A stretch of 64,000 bases of DNA from Mycoplasmatales bacterium (GTDB lineage Bacteria; Bacillota_I; Bacilli_A; Mycoplasmatales; Metamycoplasmataceae): positions 79,011 to 143,010 of the forward strand of contig JABSQT010000003.1 of NCBI GenBank assembly GCA_013215715.1, written 5' to 3'. Each line of letters opens with the position of its first letter. The first letter of the stretch is position 1. The notes beneath the pieces were generated by a model. That model saw nothing but the letters and a program-made list of their open reading frames with translations, was not told the origin of the DNA and did not search any database. The position numbers were made by a program, and so were the translations under genes. Below are positions 10,011 to 21,166 of this stretch, one piece after another.

Positions 10011-11569
10011 TAATTAACCTCCCTATTATATTCTTGTTTAATACCTCAAATTGTTAATGGTTTAATATTATATTTAGAATCAAACCTTTTAAGAACAAAA
10101 GATGATAGATAACCAAATAATAGTCCAATTGGCATTGAGAATATTGGGAACCATAGAGTTGCTATTGAACCTGGTATTGCCATATTTATTACCCAACATA
10201 CAAATGAAACTAAGAATGTTGAAATGAACCCAACAAATGCCCCAACTTTATTGACTCGAACTGTAAATATTCCCAAAAGGAATACAACAGAAACAGGTGA
10301 TCCAAATAGCCCTAGTATTCCTAATCAATAAGCAAACAACTTATCCTGTTTTGCAGCAATTAAAACAATACCAAATAGTAATCCAAGAATCCCACAAATA
10401 ACTGTTACCAATCTTGAAAAATTAATTTCTTTTTTAAATTTAATTTTCCCCTTAAATAAAGGTAATATATCGACAGTAATACATGAAACAATTGCTGATA
10501 AAGAAGCTGAAATTGTTGATTGAGAAGCTGCAATAACTGAAGCTATAACCAATCCTGAAACTCCTTTAGGTAATACATCTAAAGCAAATGTTGGATAAGA
10601 TACTTTACCTTGTGGAATATCATTTTTAGTTAAGTGATAGTTGTGTAAATTTTGAACTGCATGTGGTCCTGAGTAAAATGATCACATTAATGTACCAATA
10701 ATGGCAAGTAATGCTGTACCTATAATTGCTAAAACACCATTGATAATTAATGCCTTATTAACTTCACTAACTTTTTTAGAACCGTTATACCTTTGCACAA
10801 CATCTTGTGATCCGACATATTGATAAACGTTATTAAATAGTTGACCCATGAAGATAAGCGGAACTCCTGCAATAGATATTTTGGTTACTAATGAATCTTT
10901 TGAAAATATCTTACCAGCTTGATTAGCTTCAGTCATAATACTTCCAAAATTACCAACGGTAGCATGTATAGCAAATGCTATAGATACTATAATACCAATC
11001 AAGAAAACGCACCCTTGAACAAAGTCTGTTCAAATAACGCCTTTCAATCCTCCAAATACTGTATATATAATTGTTAATGCTCCAATTATCAATGCCAATA
11101 CATATGGATTAATTCCCGTAACAGCATATAAAGCCATTGTAGGAATATAAATAACAATAGCAATTCTACCAATATGAAATAAGACAAATATAGCAGATGA
11201 TAAAACTCTTAAAAGTTTACTAAATCTATGTTCTAAATATTCATAAGCAGTAGTTGCTTTTACTTTCCTAAAAAATGGAACAATTATTTTGATGACAAAT
11301 GGCATAAATGCAAAAACTGTTAAAATACCAATTCAATATCTTCAATCTAAACGATACACTGTTGCAGTGAAAGCTACAAATGTAATAGCTGAAAGTGTTG
11401 TAGCTCAAATGGAAATACCCAAAACAATTGGTGGGACTTTACCATCACCTTTTAAATAGTGTTCTTTGGTGGCTTTTTGTTTGAATTTAGTAACCACTCC
11501 AATTGAAACAATCAACAATAAATAAATTACTATAACAGATCAATTGGCTACCCCCAAATGTCTAGTCAT
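10010..11569 (-). CDS. Sodium:solute symporter, probable sialic-acid transporter (519 aa)
   Basis: A polytopic membrane protein with about 13 predicted helices and solute:sodium symporter (SSS) features: an N-terminal helix, a KFKQKATKEHYLKGDG loop followed by a Trp-Ala-Thr-Thr helix, and the KATTAYEYLEHRF segment. SSS members are the known Neu5Ac importers in several bacteria, and its place between nanA and nanQ supports this substrate. Its ATG lies within the last codons of nanA (8 bp overlap) and its stop overlaps the nanQ start, so all these cistrons are coupled. Substrate is inferred from context. Confidence 0.85.
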
Positions 11570-12434
11570 TCAACTCTTTTCTAATGTTTATAGCATTTTG
11601 TTTTTGTTCTTCTGTAAGTGGTTTAGTTGGTAGTATGTTTATACCATGCTCCACTTGATAATAATCATTAATAGCATATTTAATGGTTTCCATAAGTCCA
11701 TTACCAACAATTCTATTTATGATATCAATATTATTAAGAGTCATTTCTTGCACTTTTTTAATATCATTATTTTCAAATGCATTAATTAATTTTCTAGAAT
11801 TAATACCATTTAGTCCATATGTAGAACCAATGAATCCATCTACATTAGCAAATAATCCTGCAACCATCATTTCATCTCATCCTCAATAAACTTTTTTTGT
11901 AGGATTTTCGTTCTTAACTTCCGTTAGTTGTTGAACATTCGGACATGAAAATTTAATACCAATAACTTTTGGTAATCCTAATATTTGATGTAATTGATCA
12001 TTAGAAAATGTAACACCTGTTAATCCTGGAATGTAATATGGAATAATATCTGCTTTTAATTGAGATATTACTTCTTTATAATAATTAAACATTTCATTAA
12101 ACTCCGCCTTGAAATAATATGGTGAAATGATTGAAAGAGTTTTATATCCCAATTCTTCAGCAAATTTACCTAATGCTATTGTTTCGTAAATTGAAGTTGA
12201 GCCTACTTGAGCAATTAAGTCAATATCCTTGGGGCTATTTTCAATTACTGTTTTCAATAATTGTTTTTTCATATTACAGCTCAACATTGGAAATTCTCCT
12301 GTTGAACCATTAACATATAAGCCATCAACTTTAGTAACTTCTACATTGTATTTTATAAAACCTTTGATTGCTTCTTCATTAATTCTTCCATCTTTAAAAA
12401 ATGAAGATGGCAATGCAGTATATATCTTTTTCAT
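11562..12434 (-). CDS. nanA: N-acetylneuraminate lyase (290 aa)
   Basis: Class I aldolase that cleaves sialic acid to ManNAc and pyruvate. The family motif GSTGE (carboxylate binding), the catalytic Tyr in YYIPGLTG and the Schiff-base Lys in GIKFSC are visible. Length is typical for the DHDPS/NAL family, and the TIM-barrel order is complete. AGGAG five bases before the ATG provides translation, nine bases after the nanE stop. Confidence 0.92.
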
Positions 12435-12442
12435 TTGATCTC

Positions 12443-13123
12443 CTATTCTATTTCTTGAATAAATCTTTGAACAATAGTTCTTGGTCTAGTAATTGCACTA
12501 CCCACAACTAATGCATCAACGTTCTTTTCAAATGCTTTTTTGGCATCGTGAGGCGTATTTATTCCACCTTCTGCGATAACCTTAACTTTAGTTCCTTTCA
12601 TTCTTTCTACACATCATGTTAAAAATTCATAATCATTTTCAATATTTGATTTACCTTTTGTTTTTTCGGTATATCCACGCATCGTTGTTCCGACAATATC
12701 AAAACCTAATTGAATTGCATTTTCAACATCTTCTTTATTTGAACAGTCAGCCATCAATAATTGATGTGTTTTTTTATTCTCTTTAGCATATTTTGTAACT
12801 TCCTCTAAAGTTTCGCTTGGCCTCTCTCTTAAAGTTGCATCTATTGCAATAACATGTACATCTGTATCGATAAGCTCTTGCACTTCCTTAATAGTGGGTG
12901 TTATATAAACATTTGAATTTCTATACACGCGTTTAATTAAACCTATCACAGGAACATTGAGTGTCATAATATCTTTTATGTTGTTTATTTGACTTGTTCT
13001 TATTGCATCTGCTCCACCAATTAAGGCAGCTTTAGCCATTTTAAGCATAATTCCTTCGCCATATAATGGTTCATCTTCTAATGCTTGACAAGATACGATA
13101 AACATATTCTTTTTAAAATTCAT
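12443..13123 (-). CDS. nanE: N-acetylmannosamine-6-phosphate 2-epimerase (226 aa)
   Basis: Converts ManNAc-6-P to GlcNAc-6-P. The catalytic Lys in VIGLIKR and the Glu/Gly region IAEGGINTP with the C-terminal phosphate loop VVGSAITRP are all present. The ATG at 13123 is chosen because AGGAGG lies seven bases before it; an in-frame ATG at 13147 has none. First gene of the nan operon, whose promoter faces the RpiR regulator. The downstream deacetylase and deaminase (NagA, NagB) are not in this window. Confidence 0.92.
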
Positions 13124-13145
13124 TTTTTTACCTCCTATTATTTTC

Positions 13146-13167
13146 ATTATATGCTTATATATACAAG
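13146..13167 (-). promoter_or_regulatory. nan operon promoter with a CTTGTATATATAAG operator-like site
   Basis: Minus-strand TATAAT (13146-13151) with a near-palindrome CTTGTATATATAAG (13154-13167) two bases upstream, inside the promoter spacer. The stretch TTCAACTTGTATATA is shared with the promoter at 16453 and partly with that at 61777. Similar GTATATAC-centred sites are bound by HutC-type GntR repressors in Firmicutes; the regulator here is not in the window. Confidence 0.55.
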
Positions 13168-13214
13168 TTGAAATAAGTTTCTTTTACTTTGGGAGAAGTT
13201 TGAAAAAATTTCAA

Positions 13215-13220
13215 TATAAT
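13215..13220 (+). promoter_or_regulatory. -10 box of the RpiR regulator
   Basis: TATAAT on the plus strand 22 bases before the ATG at 13242, leaving room for the AAGGAG ribosome-binding site. Confidence 0.5.
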
Positions 13221-13241
13221 TTAATAAAGGAGATTATTTAT

Positions 13242-14063
13242 ATGAAAATTTTTACAGAGTTCGAAGGTATTAAACTTTCCAATAATGAAAATGCAATTGT
13301 AGATTTTATAGAAAAACACCCCGATGAGTTTATAAAATTAGGTATTCAAGATTTATCTAATAAATTATTTATTAGTATAGGTAGTGTAAGTAGATTTTCG
13401 AAAAAAGTTGGTTTTGCTTCTTTTAGAGATTTAAAATCTTTTGTCATTAAAGAAAAGATAAGACATGAATCATATTACAACTTAACCCAATCAAGTAAAA
13501 CACAAGACATCATGCATGATATCAAGGTATATAACAGACATACTATTGAAAAAACAGTTGATGCAATGAATACAAAAGTTTTGGAAAGTACAATTGCAGA
13601 TATTGAAAAAAGTTCCAAAGTTGTTACTTATGGCCTAGGTTCTTCATCACTTGCCGCTAGTGAAATGGCTAATAATTTAAATATTCAAGGTATTAATTCA
13701 GTATTTGCACCAACAATACATGATGTTGTTTTATGATTACGTAAAAGAATTCATAAAAATTTTGTAGTAGTGATCTTTTCAAAAAGTATGTCAGGAAAAG
13801 ACAATAACTTTCTTTTATCATTATTATTAAAATATAAAATTAAAGTTAAATTAATAACCGAAAACTTAAAATATAAAAGTGAAGGTACTTTAGATGTCAT
13901 GCACATTAAAACATTAGAAATGCTTGATAATGAAATTCAAATCTCTTCAAAAATATCTCAATTATTTGTTGCGGATGTAATAATACAAAATATTAAATTA
14001 CATACATTAAAAGAAAACACTGATTTATATAACGAATTCCATCGTGAATGAAAAAATAAATAA
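13242..14063 (+). CDS. RpiR-family transcriptional regulator (273 aa)
   Basis: N-terminal HTH_6 domain (residues about 1-75, with SIGSVSRFSKKVGFASFRDLK, the typical RpiR recognition helix) and a C-terminal SIS sugar-phosphate sensor (YGLGSSSLAASEMANNL, then VVIFSKSMSGK). The start at 13242 has AAGGAG about nine bases upstream; the upstream TTG at 13200 lacks one. Divergent from the nan operon, so it most likely senses a sialic-acid intermediate such as ManNAc-6-P and controls that operon, as NanR-type RpiR proteins do. Two UGA Trp codons near the end. Confidence 0.85.
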
Positions 14064-14218
14064 CAATCTATTTTAAAGAAAACAACATTTTAAAAAAGAA
14101 TAAAATTAAAAGTTCAAAGAAATGAAATAAATCACATAAAGAATCAATTAGTAATTTACATAAAGACAAATAGAGTTAGCTAAAAGAACAAAAACCAAGA
14201 ACTGAGAATATAAAATAA

Positions 14219-14241
14219 ACGAGATTCCTCTCGTATTTTTA
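14219..14241 (+). terminator. Terminator downstream of the RpiR gene
   Basis: ACGAGA, TTCC loop and TCTCGT followed by ATTTTTATTT. The gap 14064-14449 otherwise contains only AT-rich sequence and no gene that I can support. Confidence 0.7.
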
Positions 14242-14449
14242 TTTCTTTATTTGTTATTTACCTAACTTTAATTTTTGTATTTTTAAAACGTCATTTAATA
14301 ACTCAAAAAAATAAAATTTTTAATTTATGTAATACACAATACAAGGTGAATAAAGTTGATACAATGAATAATGATATTGTTATCTCCGGTAAATTTATTT
14401 ACTCATATCAATAAACACCTGTCTTGTTAAGTGGTTTAAAGGAGTAGAG

Positions 14450-14689
14450 ATGAGTACATTAGAAATAGTATATATCGCAGTAGCGGTTGTTTTATGGATT
14501 GTTCTTATATGAATAATATCCAATATAGTAATTAACAAACGTGAAATAAAAAGGTTGAGAGAAGAAATGGATGTATTGAAAAAAAACAATAATTCCCTTT
14601 GAAAATCAACAAATAATTTACAAAGAGAAAAATTAGTTTTAATTGAAAGACAAAAAGAGTTAGATGCATTAAATGAAAAAATGAAATAA
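14450..14689 (+). CDS. Small membrane-anchored coiled-coil protein (79 aa)
   Basis: AAAGGAG lies seven bases before the ATG. Residues about 4-28 are a transmembrane helix (IVYIAVAVVLWIVLIW) followed by a Lys/Glu/Leu-rich predicted coiled coil (REIKRLREEMDVLKK). Two UGA Trp codons are used. A terminator follows one base after the stop. No family recognised; single-pass proteins of this type are common and unassigned in mycoplasmas. Confidence 0.7.
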
Positions 14690-14716
14690 ATATGAGTTTA
14701 TTCTCATATTTTTATT
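14690..14716 (+). terminator. Terminator of the small membrane protein gene
   Basis: ATATGAG and CTCATAT arms followed by TTTTATTTT. Confidence 0.75.
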
Positions 14717-14732
14717 TTCTTTAATTAGGGAT

Positions 14733-14760
14733 AAATAAAAATACTGATATAAATCAGTAT
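14733..14760 (-). terminator. Terminator of the 14776-16425 surface gene
   Basis: ATACTGAT and ATCAGTAT arms with a T-rich run on the minus strand, 16 bp beyond the stop codon. Confidence 0.75.
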
Positions 14761-14775
14761 CTTTATTCTTTCATT

Positions 14776-16425
14776 TTAATATATGTGCTGAGCTGGTAAT
14801 GTTCAAGTTGTTGGTCCAGGTAACTTACCATATACACCTGCATCTTCTAATGTATATGTACCTGTTGGAGTACCAACTAATATAAGGTTTTCAGCATATA
14901 GCAAGAATCCATCTTTTACATATCCTTTATCTATAGCGTGTTGTGGTTGAACAGCTGCAGCAATCAATTTATCACCATGTAATTTTTTTAAACCATCGTC
15001 TGGTGTTCCAACATAAATTGTTCCTTCTTTAGATGCTGTTGCATTATCAAATCCTATAAATCCGCCAGTTAGGTCAATACCATCAATAATTTTATCAATT
15101 GAAGGTACATCTCCTGGTTGTGGTAATGCTGTTTGGAATAACCCTGTTGTTGTTCCAATATAGAAATCAAAATTACCATTTTGCGCTCCATGTTCTCATT
15201 GAGGAACTTCTGTTATAAATTGAATATCTCCATCCATAACTTTTTGTTGTTTTAGAGCACCGTTTCCATCATCGCTAATTCAATACCCACCTTGGTCTGT
15301 ACCAACAAATAAGTATTCCTTACCATTTGGATCATGAACCGCAAGTTGCGCTTGAATTTTTAAATCAACTGTCAATACCGGTGTTGTCTCTATTTTTTTA
15401 CCAGCTACATTTATTGGGTAGAATCCATCATTTTGGTAAACAGCTCATTTTTTACCTGTATTACTTTCGTATTCCATTATTGCAGAATGTGTGAAATCAC
15501 CCGCAACAATTTCTTTAACTACTTTATTTCCTTCTATATAAAGACCTTTTTTAGTTCCTACAAAAAAGTCATTTGATCCTACTTTTTGGTGTAAGAATCC
15601 GCCTGTGAAATCACCTGCTACATCTCATTCAGTGTGATGTTTCATTGTACCGTCAGATTTTTTCATTGTGAAAAGACCATTTTTATTTGCAACAACTGAA
15701 GTTCATTGTTTAACATCAGTAGTTAGTTTTCCAGCAACATTAGCTTTAAAGTTAAATACTATTGAATTTTCTCATGTTCCATGATCTGCTGTTTGTTTTA
15801 AATCTTTTAATTCATAGTATTGTTTTTTCAAGTTTGCAATTGTTGTATCTTTATCAGCGATAATTTTATTCTTATCTTGAATTTCTTGAATTTTATCATC
15901 TAAATCTTGAGTTAAATCTGCAACTTGTTGTTTTAAGTTAGTTATATCAGTATCTTGTTGCTGATTTTCATCTGTCAAGTCTGCAATTTGTTTTTGTAAA
16001 CCTGCAATTGTAGCAACTTGTTTATTTGCATCTGCTAAATCTTGAGTCAATTCACTTATTTGTATATCTTTAGCAGCGGCGTCTGCTTCTAACGTTGCTT
16101 TTTCAGCTTTTAAATCATCAATCTGCTTTTGTAGAGCAACAGTATTTGGATTATTATTAATAGCATCTGCTAAATCTTGAGTTAGTTTTGCTATTTCCGC
16201 TTTATCTGCAGCCGCATCTTGTTCTAATTTAGTTTTGAAATCTTCTAAATCTTGAATTTTCTTATTCAAATTATCTATTTCATCTTGCGCATGAACATCA
16301 TTAACAGCTGTTTCAGTTTTATTACCATCTACAGCATATCAAACACCAGTTGCTGTCCCCACAACAATGGCACCTGTTAATGCACCAACCCCTAATAATG
16401 CTCACTTATTAGTCAATATTTTCAT
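14776..16425 (-). CDS. Surface protein: N-terminal anchor, coiled coil, propeller-like C-terminal domain (549 aa)
   Basis: An uncleaved-looking hydrophobic segment at residues about 8-30 (ALLGVGALTGAIVVGTA, no lipobox) is followed by a coiled coil to about residue 215 with repeated modules such as LTQDLADA and LQKQIADL. The C-terminal 330 residues carry blade-like motifs (GGFLHQKVGSNDFFVGTKKG, GTIYVGTPDDGLKKL) that resemble the propeller protein at 52544-54139. The picture is a stalk with a propeller head outside the cell. GAAGGAG precedes the ATG. Its promoter shares an operator-like site with the nan operon. Function unknown. Confidence 0.8.
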
Positions 16426-16452
16426 ATAAACACTCCTTCACTTCTCTCTTAA

Positions 16453-16481
16453 ATTATACTCTTATATACAAGTTGAAGCAA
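16453..16481 (-). promoter_or_regulatory. Promoter with CTTGTATATAAG site before the 16425 surface gene
   Basis: Minus-strand -35 TTGCTT and -10 TATAAT with 17 bp spacing; the spacer contains CTTGTATATAAG, preceded by TTCAA exactly as in the nan promoter. The rest of the gap 16426-16739 is AT-rich with a weak stem near 16524-16548 and the terminator at 16706. Confidence 0.6.
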
Positions 16482-16705
16482 ATCTCAAAGACCATAAAAA
16501 AAGGACCGAAAAGACATAAAACCCTTTAAAATAGGGAGTTTTATACTTTTGATATTTTTTTGTAATTTACATCAAAAAGACTATTTTTCTTATTTTTAAG
16601 TATTTAAAATAAAAAAATATAATTCTTTCACATATAAGCAAATATTTTAATATTATTCATTTTAAAGAAGTTCTTCTACAGTCAATAAAAGAAAATTCAT
16701 GAATT

Positions 16706-16730
16706 AAAACACTCAATAATTGAGTGTTTT
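16706..16730. terminator. Terminator of the amino-acid permease gene
   Basis: AAAACACTCAAT paired with ATTGAGTGTTTT, 10 bp beyond the permease stop codon; T-rich flanks on both strands. Confidence 0.7.
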
Positions 16731-16739
16731 ATAATAATA

Positions 16740-18152
16740 TTATTTTCTATTAATTCTCGTATCTTTAACATTCTTCTTACCCTGTTCAATATAAGGTTTC
16801 ATTTCTTTGTCTTTTCTATTTTTAGAAAATAACGCATGAAGACCTCAAATAACATATCCGATTGCGATGAACCCAAGTAAAGAAGTTATTTGAATTGTAT
16901 TTTTAAGTTCTCATGCTTGACCAGTAATTGGTGGAACCATAACGATAATCAATACAGTAACCATAATTGCTATTGCTATTAAATACATAATGTATTCTCA
17001 AATAGGAATTTTTGGAATCTCTTTTCTTTTCGAAAGGATCATCAACGAAATAAATGTTCCTATGTATTGTGAAAAGAATAAGAATAAACCAATATCAAGA
17101 ATTGAGTTGAATGTATCTCCTCCAATAAGTACTTCTCATAGAAGACCTAGTAACATCATAAGAATTGATATTGTGGAGTTAAGATAAATCGAAAGTCCAT
17201 ATTCACCCTTTTTATTTCTTTTAGCTATTCATTTAGGTAAATAATCATCTTCTGCTAAAACAACAATTGATCTTGATGTTGTAATGGTATTTGATGCTCT
17301 TGCCGACATCTTGTTACCAATAATACCAATAGTATAAATAACAACTCCAGTTGTACCCATTGATATAGTAAATATTTTTTGAAATAATTTAACATTACCT
17401 GAGTTTAATATTGCCATATCAACACCCATAAAAATTAAATAGAATACAAAATAAATTGAAAATAATACAAAGAATACTTTTAATAGTAACTTTCTAAATT
17501 TTCTTACTTCTACCTCACCAGCTAAACTGGCAATACTTTCTATACCACCATATGCGTATATGAATGCTAATACAGCCCCTGTAAAGGTGATTGCATTAAC
17601 CTTAGTACTTCCAACTCAATTAGAGTGAAAAGCATTGTCTTGTGCTGCTAAATAGATTATTGCACCTACTGAAGTAATTAAAACTATTCATTTTAATATT
17701 GAAGATATTGCAATAAACTTAAGTGATACCTTATATCCAAATGTTGTAATTATTGTTATTAGTATAAATACCCCTACTGAGAGCAAATCATACATCAACC
17801 CATGACTAGGATCAATTTCTTTTAATATTGCCGCTAAAAATAAAGGTGCTGTAATGCTTAGAATTGGACCTTGGATATATTGAGTTCATCCTTGATAAAA
17901 TCCTCCGTGTCTGCCTCCTGATTGCTTTCCGTAGTGATATGAACCACCCATTGCATCTGGATATGCATCTGCAGCCCTTGAAAAAGCAAGAGCTACACAT
18001 AGAACTACAAATGATGTTATCATAAATGCTATTAATCCTAGTGCATGTAATTCCATAATTTTACCGATTGTTGCGATAAAACCAAATCCCATTATGTAGT
18101 TTAATGAGAATAAGTAAAATTTCTTTTTACTCATTGTATTTTTTTCTACCAT
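16740..18152 (-). CDS. APC-superfamily amino-acid permease (470 aa)
   Basis: About 12 predicted helices. The N-terminus FYLFSLNYIMGFGFIATIGK resembles the conserved Gly-rich first helix of amino-acid/polyamine/organocation permeases, and the sixth-helix motif FIYAYGGIESIASLAGEVE is characteristic. Substrate cannot be told. The ATG at 18152 has AAGGAG nine bases upstream. It lies 110 bp downstream of the ArsR-type regulator on the same strand, so the two may be co-transcribed or the regulator may control it. Several UGA Trp codons. Confidence 0.85.
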
Positions 18153-18262
18153 GTTTTGTTTCTCCTTGTTATTAATTTTGTAAATAAAATACACAATATA
18201 ATCAAACCTTCAATATTGGATTGATTAATGTGTGTAAGCTTCAATTTCTAATTCTTTAGATA

Positions 18263-18574
18263 TTATTCAGGGGAGCAACAACAGTAATATTCCTTTAATC
18301 TATCAAATGCAATTATAGGTTTAATTAAATATTCTCACTCTTTTTTGAAGTCTTCGTTTAATCAATAGTATTTAACTTTCTTTTCACAAGTGTAACTTAA
18401 TATACCCAATTCTTCCATTAGTAGTAAATGCTTAGATATATTAGCTTGACTTGTACCAAACTTAGTTACCAATTCAGTAACTGTATTATCCTTGCATTTG
18501 CATGTATAAAAGTGAGCTAAGAATTTAATTCTCATCTCTACAGAAAAAACTTTCATGAATCTTGTTATATCCAT
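18263..18574 (-). CDS. ArsR-family winged-helix regulator, Cys-rich (103 aa)
   Basis: A single winged-helix domain with the ArsR recognition helix TSQANISKHLLLMEELG. Candidate metal or thiol ligands are unusually dense: CKCKD near residue 26, a Cys at about 62, and a triple Cys near the end (YYCCCSPE). ArsR proteins release DNA when metal or oxidant binds such Cys sites, so metal or redox sensing is plausible. GGAGG lies upstream of the ATG. AT-rich inverted repeats upstream (18600-18660) could be an operator but are not distinctive. Confidence 0.8.
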
Positions 18575-18754
18575 TTTTTTCCTCCGCTTTCCTTTTAAAA
18601 ATGTTTATGTAAATATTTTATACAATAACATATGATTATTAACATAATATTTTTCAACCTTATAAGTAACAAATCAGCAAAACCCTTGCTTAGTTTGTTG
18701 AATTATCATTGTTTTTAGTGTTTTAAAAATAAGTTAGTGAATATATTTGATATT

Positions 18755-18782
18755 TAAAAAACGCTAGTGTTTGACTAGCGTT
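18755..18782 (-). terminator. Terminator just upstream of the phosphomutase stop
   Basis: AACGCTAG and CTAGCGTT arms with a T run on the minus strand, 6 bp after the stop at 18788. Confidence 0.8.
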
Positions 18783-18787
18783 AAATA

Positions 18788-20779
18788 TTATTGTTCTTTT
18801 TTAATTTCTTGAGTTTTCTTTAATTGTTCTTGTTTTTTTATTTCTAACTCTCTAGTCTTTTGTAGTTGTATTTCTTTAGTTTTTTGAACTTCTTTTGGAT
18901 CTAATTGAGGTGGAGTTTTTTCCACGGGAATTGGTGAAATTGTTTCAATTGAGAATTCTGGAGTTGGTTCTACTTCAACTTCTTTAATAGGTTCCGCTGG
19001 TTTAGTTTGAACTTGTTTTGAATTTTCCATCTCACGTTGGAAAGCTGCTCTTTGTTCAGCTAACATTTCACGTTCAGTTTTTTCTACAGGAATAATAATT
19101 TCTTCTGTCTTTTTTGATTCAGCTTTTTGAGCTTTTGGAAGTTTGTTTTCTTTTTTAAGATTTGATACAACATCATTAATTGTTGATGTAATTTGTTTAA
19201 TGATTTTTTCAGATTCCTTTTTAGTTCCACCAACTGTTTCAATATAAAATTTAACTTTCGGTTCTGTACCTGAAGGACGAACAGCAAATCATGAACCGTT
19301 TTCTAAAATAACTTTAACTAAAGTTGTTTTTTCTAGTCCCATGATTTCTTCTTTTGTAAAATCTAAAACATTGGCTACTCCTAATTTTCCAACTTGTTTA
19401 ACTTGCCCAATTCTTTCTAATAATAACTTGATATCATCTTGTTCAATTTGTTTTGAAAGTTGTGTAGATGTATGATATCCATACATTACCCCTATTTTTT
19501 CTAACTCATCAAATAATGTCATATTTTGAGTTTTTAAATAGTTGGTAGCTTCAACCAGCATTACCAATCCTTGGAATGCATCTTTATCTCTTGCAATTTC
19601 TGAATTAATTAATTGACCATATGATTCTTCATAACCTAGAACTAATGATTTAGGATCATTAAAAATAACTTTTGCAATATTTTTAAACCCAACATGTGTT
19701 TCGTGAATTTTAAGGTTGTATCTTTTCGCCATTTCTTTAGTAACATTCCCTGAAACTATTGATTGTGCAATATATCCACCTTCTACATATTGTTTGGTTC
19801 TAATAATGTGATTTAAAACAATAGCAGCAGTTTGATTTCCATTAATTTTTTTATAAGTTCCCAATGGACCTCTAACCGCTAAACCAACTCTATCTGCATC
19901 TGGATCAGTAAGAATAATAATATCTGCTTTTTTCTTCTTAGCTAATTTAATTGCTCTACTATAAGCTCCTTCATCTTCTGGGTTACATGATTTTAATCCT
20001 TTAAAAGATGAATCTTCTACAACTTCTTGTTTAACTGCATAATATTCAATATCCATTTTTTGAAATAGTGTTGGAGCAATAAATGAACCTGTTCCATTTA
20101 ATGCTGAATAAACCACGATTAATTGTTTATTGTCATTTGGTCTTTTTCTAATACTTAATACATCTTGAATATAATCTTGTTCTAATGTTGGTGAAATGTA
20201 TGTTGGATTTAAAGTCCCATATGGAACTTTAAGGAAGTTCATTCTATTCATTAAATTACCAATTTGTGTTGTTAATTCCGGAAGCAATTGTGCACCTTGT
20301 GCATTATAAGCTTTAAACCCATTATATTCTTTTGGATTATGAGAAGCTGTGATGTTAACTCCACCCGCAGCTCTTAATTTTCTAATTGCATATGAAAGCA
20401 ATGGTGTTGCTGCCATACTATTATTTTTAAATAGATAAGTTTTAATTCCTAAATGATCGAATACTTTAGCTGTAACTTCAGCAAATAAAGTACCGTTTTT
20501 TCTATTATCGTGTGCAATAACAATACCCATTTTTTTTACAATTGCACTTTGTTTTACTAATGTAGCACCATATGCATAAGCCGCAGCTGCGATTGTAAAT
20601 TCATTAATCATATTTGTTCCAGGTCCAAGGATTCCTCTTATTCCCGCTGTACCAAATGTCATTGTTTCTCCAAAAAACTTATCGACATTTTTTTCGTTAA
20701 TTTTTTTCAGTCCTTTTGAAAGGATTTTATCCTTAGTAGGAGCTTTTTTTCATTCTCTTAATTGTTCTAAATTAGTCAT
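18788..20779 (-). CDS. Phosphomannomutase/phosphoglucomutase with extended C-terminal tail (663 aa)
   Basis: Alpha-D-phosphohexomutase with all four landmarks: the phosphoserine loop TASHNPKEYNG, the metal loop DPDADR, the sugar loop GYEESYG and the phosphate loop RPSGTEPKVKF. It interconverts hexose 1- and 6-phosphates. Enzymes of this family in mycoplasmas are usually about 550-580 residues; here about 100 extra residues follow, rich in Glu, Lys, Gln and Pro, with short Gln-Lys-Thr-Arg/Gln-Glu repeats. TAAAAT lies six bases before the ATG with no ribosome-binding site, so the mRNA may be leaderless. Divergent from the S1-pgi operon. Confidence 0.9.
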
Positions 20780-20785
20780 ATTATT

Positions 20786-20791
20786 ATTTTA
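20786..20791 (-). promoter_or_regulatory. -10 box of the phosphomutase gene
   Basis: Minus-strand TAAAAT with exactly six bases to the ATG at 20779. Confidence 0.5.
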
Positions 20792-20821
20792 ACACATTGC
20801 TACTAAATTAACTTATTGTAG

Positions 20822-20827
20822 TAAGAT
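20822..20827 (+). promoter_or_regulatory. -10 box of the S1-pgi operon
   Basis: TAAGAT with exactly six bases to the GTG at 20834. A TTGCTA lies 19 bases further upstream. Confidence 0.45.
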
Positions 20828-20833
20828 TTTAAT

Positions 20834-21166
20834 GTGTATAAAATAAAAGATATAGTAATTGGAGAAGTTACATACATTGGGAAAGCTCATTTTATCGTAA
20901 CTCTAGACAAAGAATGAAGAGGATTAGTCCACATTACAGAGGTTTCAGACTATTATGTTTCTAACATAAAGTACTTCGTAGCAAAGGGTGATAAGATACC
21001 TCTAAAAATAATAGATATAATGGAAGACCAGAAGAGGGTCAAACTTTCATATAAGGCAATAATGCCTAGATTTCAGAAAGATCCATTTAACTACACTCTA
21101 GAACATACTGAAGGTGGTTTCAAAGGTCTATCCAATATGCTAAATGAAAGGTTAAAGAATGATTAA
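20834..21166 (+). CDS. S1-domain RNA-binding protein (110 aa)
   Basis: The only start in frame after the upstream stop is GTG at 20834; there is no Shine-Dalgarno. Residues 1-75 are an S1 fold (IGEVTYIGKAHFIVTL, then LVHITEVSDYYV and GDKIPLKIIDI), followed by a basic tail. Related small S1 proteins bind RNA or ribosomes (for example the general-stress type), but the role here is not known. It overlaps the pgi start by 8 bp, so pgi translation is coupled to it. Confidence 0.8.
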
